NCBI GenBank assembly: GCA_964235765.1
Contig: CAXSDH010000001.1
Location: 124,001 to 188,000, forward strand
Source of the DNA: JAVVHH01 sp964235765
GTDB lineage: Bacteria > Pseudomonadota > Alphaproteobacteria > Acetobacterales > Acetobacteraceae
Direction of reading: 5' to 3'
Length of the DNA: 64,000 bases
The position numbers were made by a program, and so were the translations under genes. This document shows positions 61,818 to 64,000 of the stretch, in pieces. Numbering within the stretch: position 1 is the stretch's first letter; the number at the start of each line of letters is the position of its first letter. The notes under the pieces are model-generated. The model saw only the letters and a program-made list of their open reading frames with translations, did not search any database and was not told where the DNA came from.

Positions 61818-64000
61818 CGGCCACGATTTACGGCGCGCCGGAGGGGTTCGATGCCCTGCTGCTCGCCCACCGCCGGGCCGAACACGCGGGCAGCGTGTTG
61901 CACGTGGCACGCGACGACAACCGCATGGCCCGGCTGTCGGAGGCGCTGGCCTTCTTTTCGCCCGAGCTGGAGGTGCTGCGCTTCCCCGCCTGGGATTGCC
62001 TGCCATACGACCGCGTCTCGCCCAATCCGGAGCTGGTTTCCGAGCGCATCGCCACCCTGGCGCGGCTGCTCGAGCGCGGCGACAAGCCGCGGCTGGTGCT
62101 GACGACGGTGAACGCCTTGGTGCAGCGCGTGCCGCCGCGCCCGGCGTTCCAGGGCGCGAGCATGGCGCTGCGGACCGGGGGCGTGTCGCCGCCAGAGGCG
62201 ATCGTGGCGTTCCTGGAAGCCAACGGTTACGGCCGGGCCGGCACCGTGATGGAGCCGGGCGAATATGCCACCCGCGGCGGCATTATCGACATTTACCCGG
62301 CGGGGGAGCCTGACCCGGTGCGCCTCGACTTATTCGGCGACACGATCGAAAGCCTGCGCCGGTTCGACCCGGCATCCCAGCGCAGCACGGGCAAGCTGCC
62401 GGGGCTGGTGCTGCGTCCTGTGTCGGAGGTGCCGCTGGACCCGGCCAGCGTAACCCGCTTCCGCGCGGGCTGGCGCGAGTTGTTTGGGCCGGCGGCGGCG
62501 GGCGATCCGCTGTATCAGGCGGTGTCGGACGGCCGCCGCTATCCCGGCATCGAACATTGGGTGCCGCTGTTCCATGACGGCATGGACACCTTGTTGGACT
62601 ACCTGCCGGACGCCTCCGTGAGCCTGGACCACCAATCGGAGGAGGTGTTGGAGAGCCGGCTGGAGATGATCGCGGACCACGCGGAGGCGCGGCGGACGGT
62701 TCCGCGCGACGGGGAGGTGCCATATCGCCCGATGCCGCCGGGCCGTTTGTACCTGGATCGCGACGGCTGGGACGCAACGCTGGCGGGCGGGCCCAGCATG
62801 CTGTTCAGCCCCTACGGCAAGCCGGACGGTGCGGCGGGCGTGGACGCGGGAGGCCGGCCGGGCACCGTGTTCACCAAGGCCGGCGCGGCCACGGGCGAGA
62901 ACATCTTCGTGCAGTTGAAGGCCCAGGCCGCAGCGTGGGCCGGGCAGGGAAGGCGAACCATCGTTGCCGCCTGGACGCGTGGGTCGCGTGAGCGGCTGGC
63001 GCATCTTTTGCGCGAGAATGGCTTCGCTACGGAGCAGGTCGATTCCTGGCGGGACGCCAAGGCATTGCCGGTGCGGACTGTAGGCGTCATCACGCTCGGC
63101 CTCGAACGCGGCTTCGTGGCGGCAAGCACGAGCGTCGTGAGCGAACAGGACCTGCTGGGCGAGCGCATCAGCCGGCCACCGCGGCGCCGTAAGCGCGCCG
63201 ACCAGTTCATCGCCGAGGCCACCGAGATTGCCGAAGGCGACCTGGTCGTGCATCAGGAATATGGCATCGGGCGCTATGATGGGCTCGAGACCCTGCGTGT
63301 CGGCCCGGCGCCGCACGATTGCCTGCGGCTGATCTACGATAATCTCGAGAAGCTCTATTTGCCGGTGGAGAATATCGAACTGCTGTCCCGCTTCGGCAGC
63401 GAGACCGGGGGGGTGGCGCTCGACAAGCTGGGCGGCGCCGGATGGCAGACCCGCAAGGCTCGGATGAAGCAGCGCATCCGCGACATGGCGGGCGAACTGA
63501 TCCGCACCGCCGCCGCCCGGCGGCTGCGAGACGCGGTCATGCTCGCTCCGCCCGAAGGCTCGTGGGACGAGTTCTGCGCCCGTTTCCCGTTTGCCGAAAC
63601 CGAAGATCAGTCACGCGCGATCTCGGACGTGCTGGAGGACATGGCGGCAGGCCGGCCGATGGACCGGTTGATCTGCGGCGACGTTGGGTTCGGCAAAACG
63701 GAGGTCGCCTTGCGGGCCGCCTTCGTCGCCGCCATGTCGGGCGCCCAAGTGGCGGTCGTGGTGCCGACGACGCTGCTGGCGCGCCAGCACACGCGCACGT
63801 TTTCGGCGCGGTTCGCTGGCCTTCCCGTACGGATCGCGCAGCTATCCCGCATGGTGACCGCGAAGGAGGCGGCGGAAACCAAGCGCGGGCTTGCCGATGG
63901 CAGCATCAACATCGTGGTCGGCACCCACGCGCTGCTCGCCAAAGGGATCGAGTTTGCCGATCTTGAGCTGCTGATCGTCGACGAGGAACAGCACTTCGGC
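61814..64000 (+). CDS. mfd: Transcription-repair coupling factor Mfd (N-terminal 729 codons, cut by window end)
   Basis: The frame is open from the ATG at 61814 to the last base. The UvrB-like N-terminal part includes FPAWDCLPYDRVSPNPE, EPGEYATRGGIIDIYPAGE and RLDLFGDTIESLRRFD. The RNA polymerase-interacting segment is EGDLVVHQEYGIGRYDGLE. The translocase domain starts with CGDVGFGKTEVALRAAF (Walker A) and the window ends just after LLIVDEEQHFG (motif II). About 400 further residues, including the regulatory D7 domain, are expected beyond. Mfd removes stalled RNA polymerase and recruits UvrA. Coupled to sdhE through ATGA. Confidence 0.96.
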   Translation, partial: MTATIYGAPEGFDALLLAHRRAEHAGSVLHVARDDNRMARLSEALAFFSPELEVLRFPAWDCLPYDRVSPNPELVSERIATLARLLERGDKPRLVLTTVNALVQRVPPRPAFQGASMALRTGGVSPPEAIVAFLEANGYGRAGTVMEPGEYATRGGIIDIYPAGEPDPVRLDLFGDTIESLRRFDPASQRSTGKLPGLVLRPVSEVPLDPASVTRFRAGWRELFGPAAAGDPLYQAVSDGRRYPGIEHWVPLFHDGMDTLLDYLPDASVSLDHQSEEVLESRLEMIADHAEARRTVPRDGEVPYRPMPPGRLYLDRDGWDATLAGGPSMLFSPYGKPDGAAGVDAGGRPGTVFTKAGAATGENIFVQLKAQAAAWAGQGRRTIVAAWTRGSRERLAHLLRENGFATEQVDSWRDAKALPVRTVGVITLGLERGFVAASTSVVSEQDLLGERISRPPRRRKRADQFIAEATEIAEGDLVVHQEYGIGRYDGLETLRVGPAPHDCLRLIYDNLEKLYLPVENIELLSRFGSETGGVALDKLGGAGWQTRKARMKQRIRDMAGELIRTAAARRLRDAVMLAPPEGSWDEFCARFPFAETEDQSRAISDVLEDMAAGRPMDRLICGDVGFGKTEVALRAAFVAAMSGAQVAVVVPTTLLARQHTRTFSARFAGLPVRIAQLSRMVTAKEAAETKRGLADGSINIVVGTHALLAKGIEFADLELLIVDEEQHFG

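Overview
The window is high-GC DNA (about 68-70% by eye) with tightly packed genes on both strands. It holds about 56 protein genes (two cut by the window edges), one tRNA and one broken transposase gene. No stretch over 300 bases lacks a gene; the longest gap is 34909..35130. Several features point to an alphaproteobacterium: an NDUFA12 complex I subunit gene beside mlaD and a DUF2155 gene, sdhE-mfd divergent from recG, a DUF1127 protein, and stress-protein and MlaA/MlaC families. Abundant GMC oxidoreductases and Tat-exported family 5 solute-binding proteins suggest Rhodospirillales, probably Acetobacteraceae. That placement is inference.

Layout. 1..7 kb: sugar-related genes (beta-helix protein end, PfkB kinase, GT-C glycosyltransferase, GMC oxidoreductase, dgoA-dgoK). 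7..9.9 kb: an overlapping operon of type III polyketide synthase, methyltransferase and flavoprotein, resembling phenolic-lipid loci. 10..14.5 kb: small envelope or stress proteins, galM and an MFS transporter. 14.6..18.1 kb: a multi-PAS hybrid histidine kinase, followed by an IS110-type transposase remnant. 18.3..30.7 kb: a catabolic island with a fused hydantoinase/oxoprolinase joined by four ATGA overlaps to a complete Dpp-type ABC importer, its Tat-exported receptor, and a divergent GMC oxidoreductase plus second receptor. 30.7..34.9 kb: SNF2/SWIM helicase and PPK2. 35..39.1 kb: methyltransferase, NlpC/P60-like BPSL0067-type protein, and the run NDUFA12-mlaD-small ORF-DUF2155-otsB. 39.2..47.7 kb: a ribonucleotide-reductase-like protein without catalytic cysteines, RidA, a FemAB-like acyltransferase, an MBL hydrolase, a DUF2075/Schlafen-type helicase coupled to an exported EEP nuclease/phosphatase, an SDR and a DedA/YqaA protein. 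47.6..64 kb: mostly housekeeping (aminopeptidase P, prmA-uvrD, metF, mlaA-mlaC, ettA, tRNA-Ile2, ppa, recG, sdhE, mfd).

How they work together. The clearest units are phenolic lipid synthesis (7012..9922), uptake and ATP-driven opening of a cyclic amide or other peptide-like compound (18308..30713), lipid transport to keep outer-membrane asymmetry (mlaD, mlaA, mlaC), 2-keto-3-deoxygalactonate catabolism (dgoK, dgoA), and DNA repair and transcription-coupled repair (uvrD, recG, mfd). The best candidates for undescribed biology are the DUF2075 helicase-EEP pair, the cysteine-poor RNR-like protein, and the polyketide operon with its paired direct repeats.
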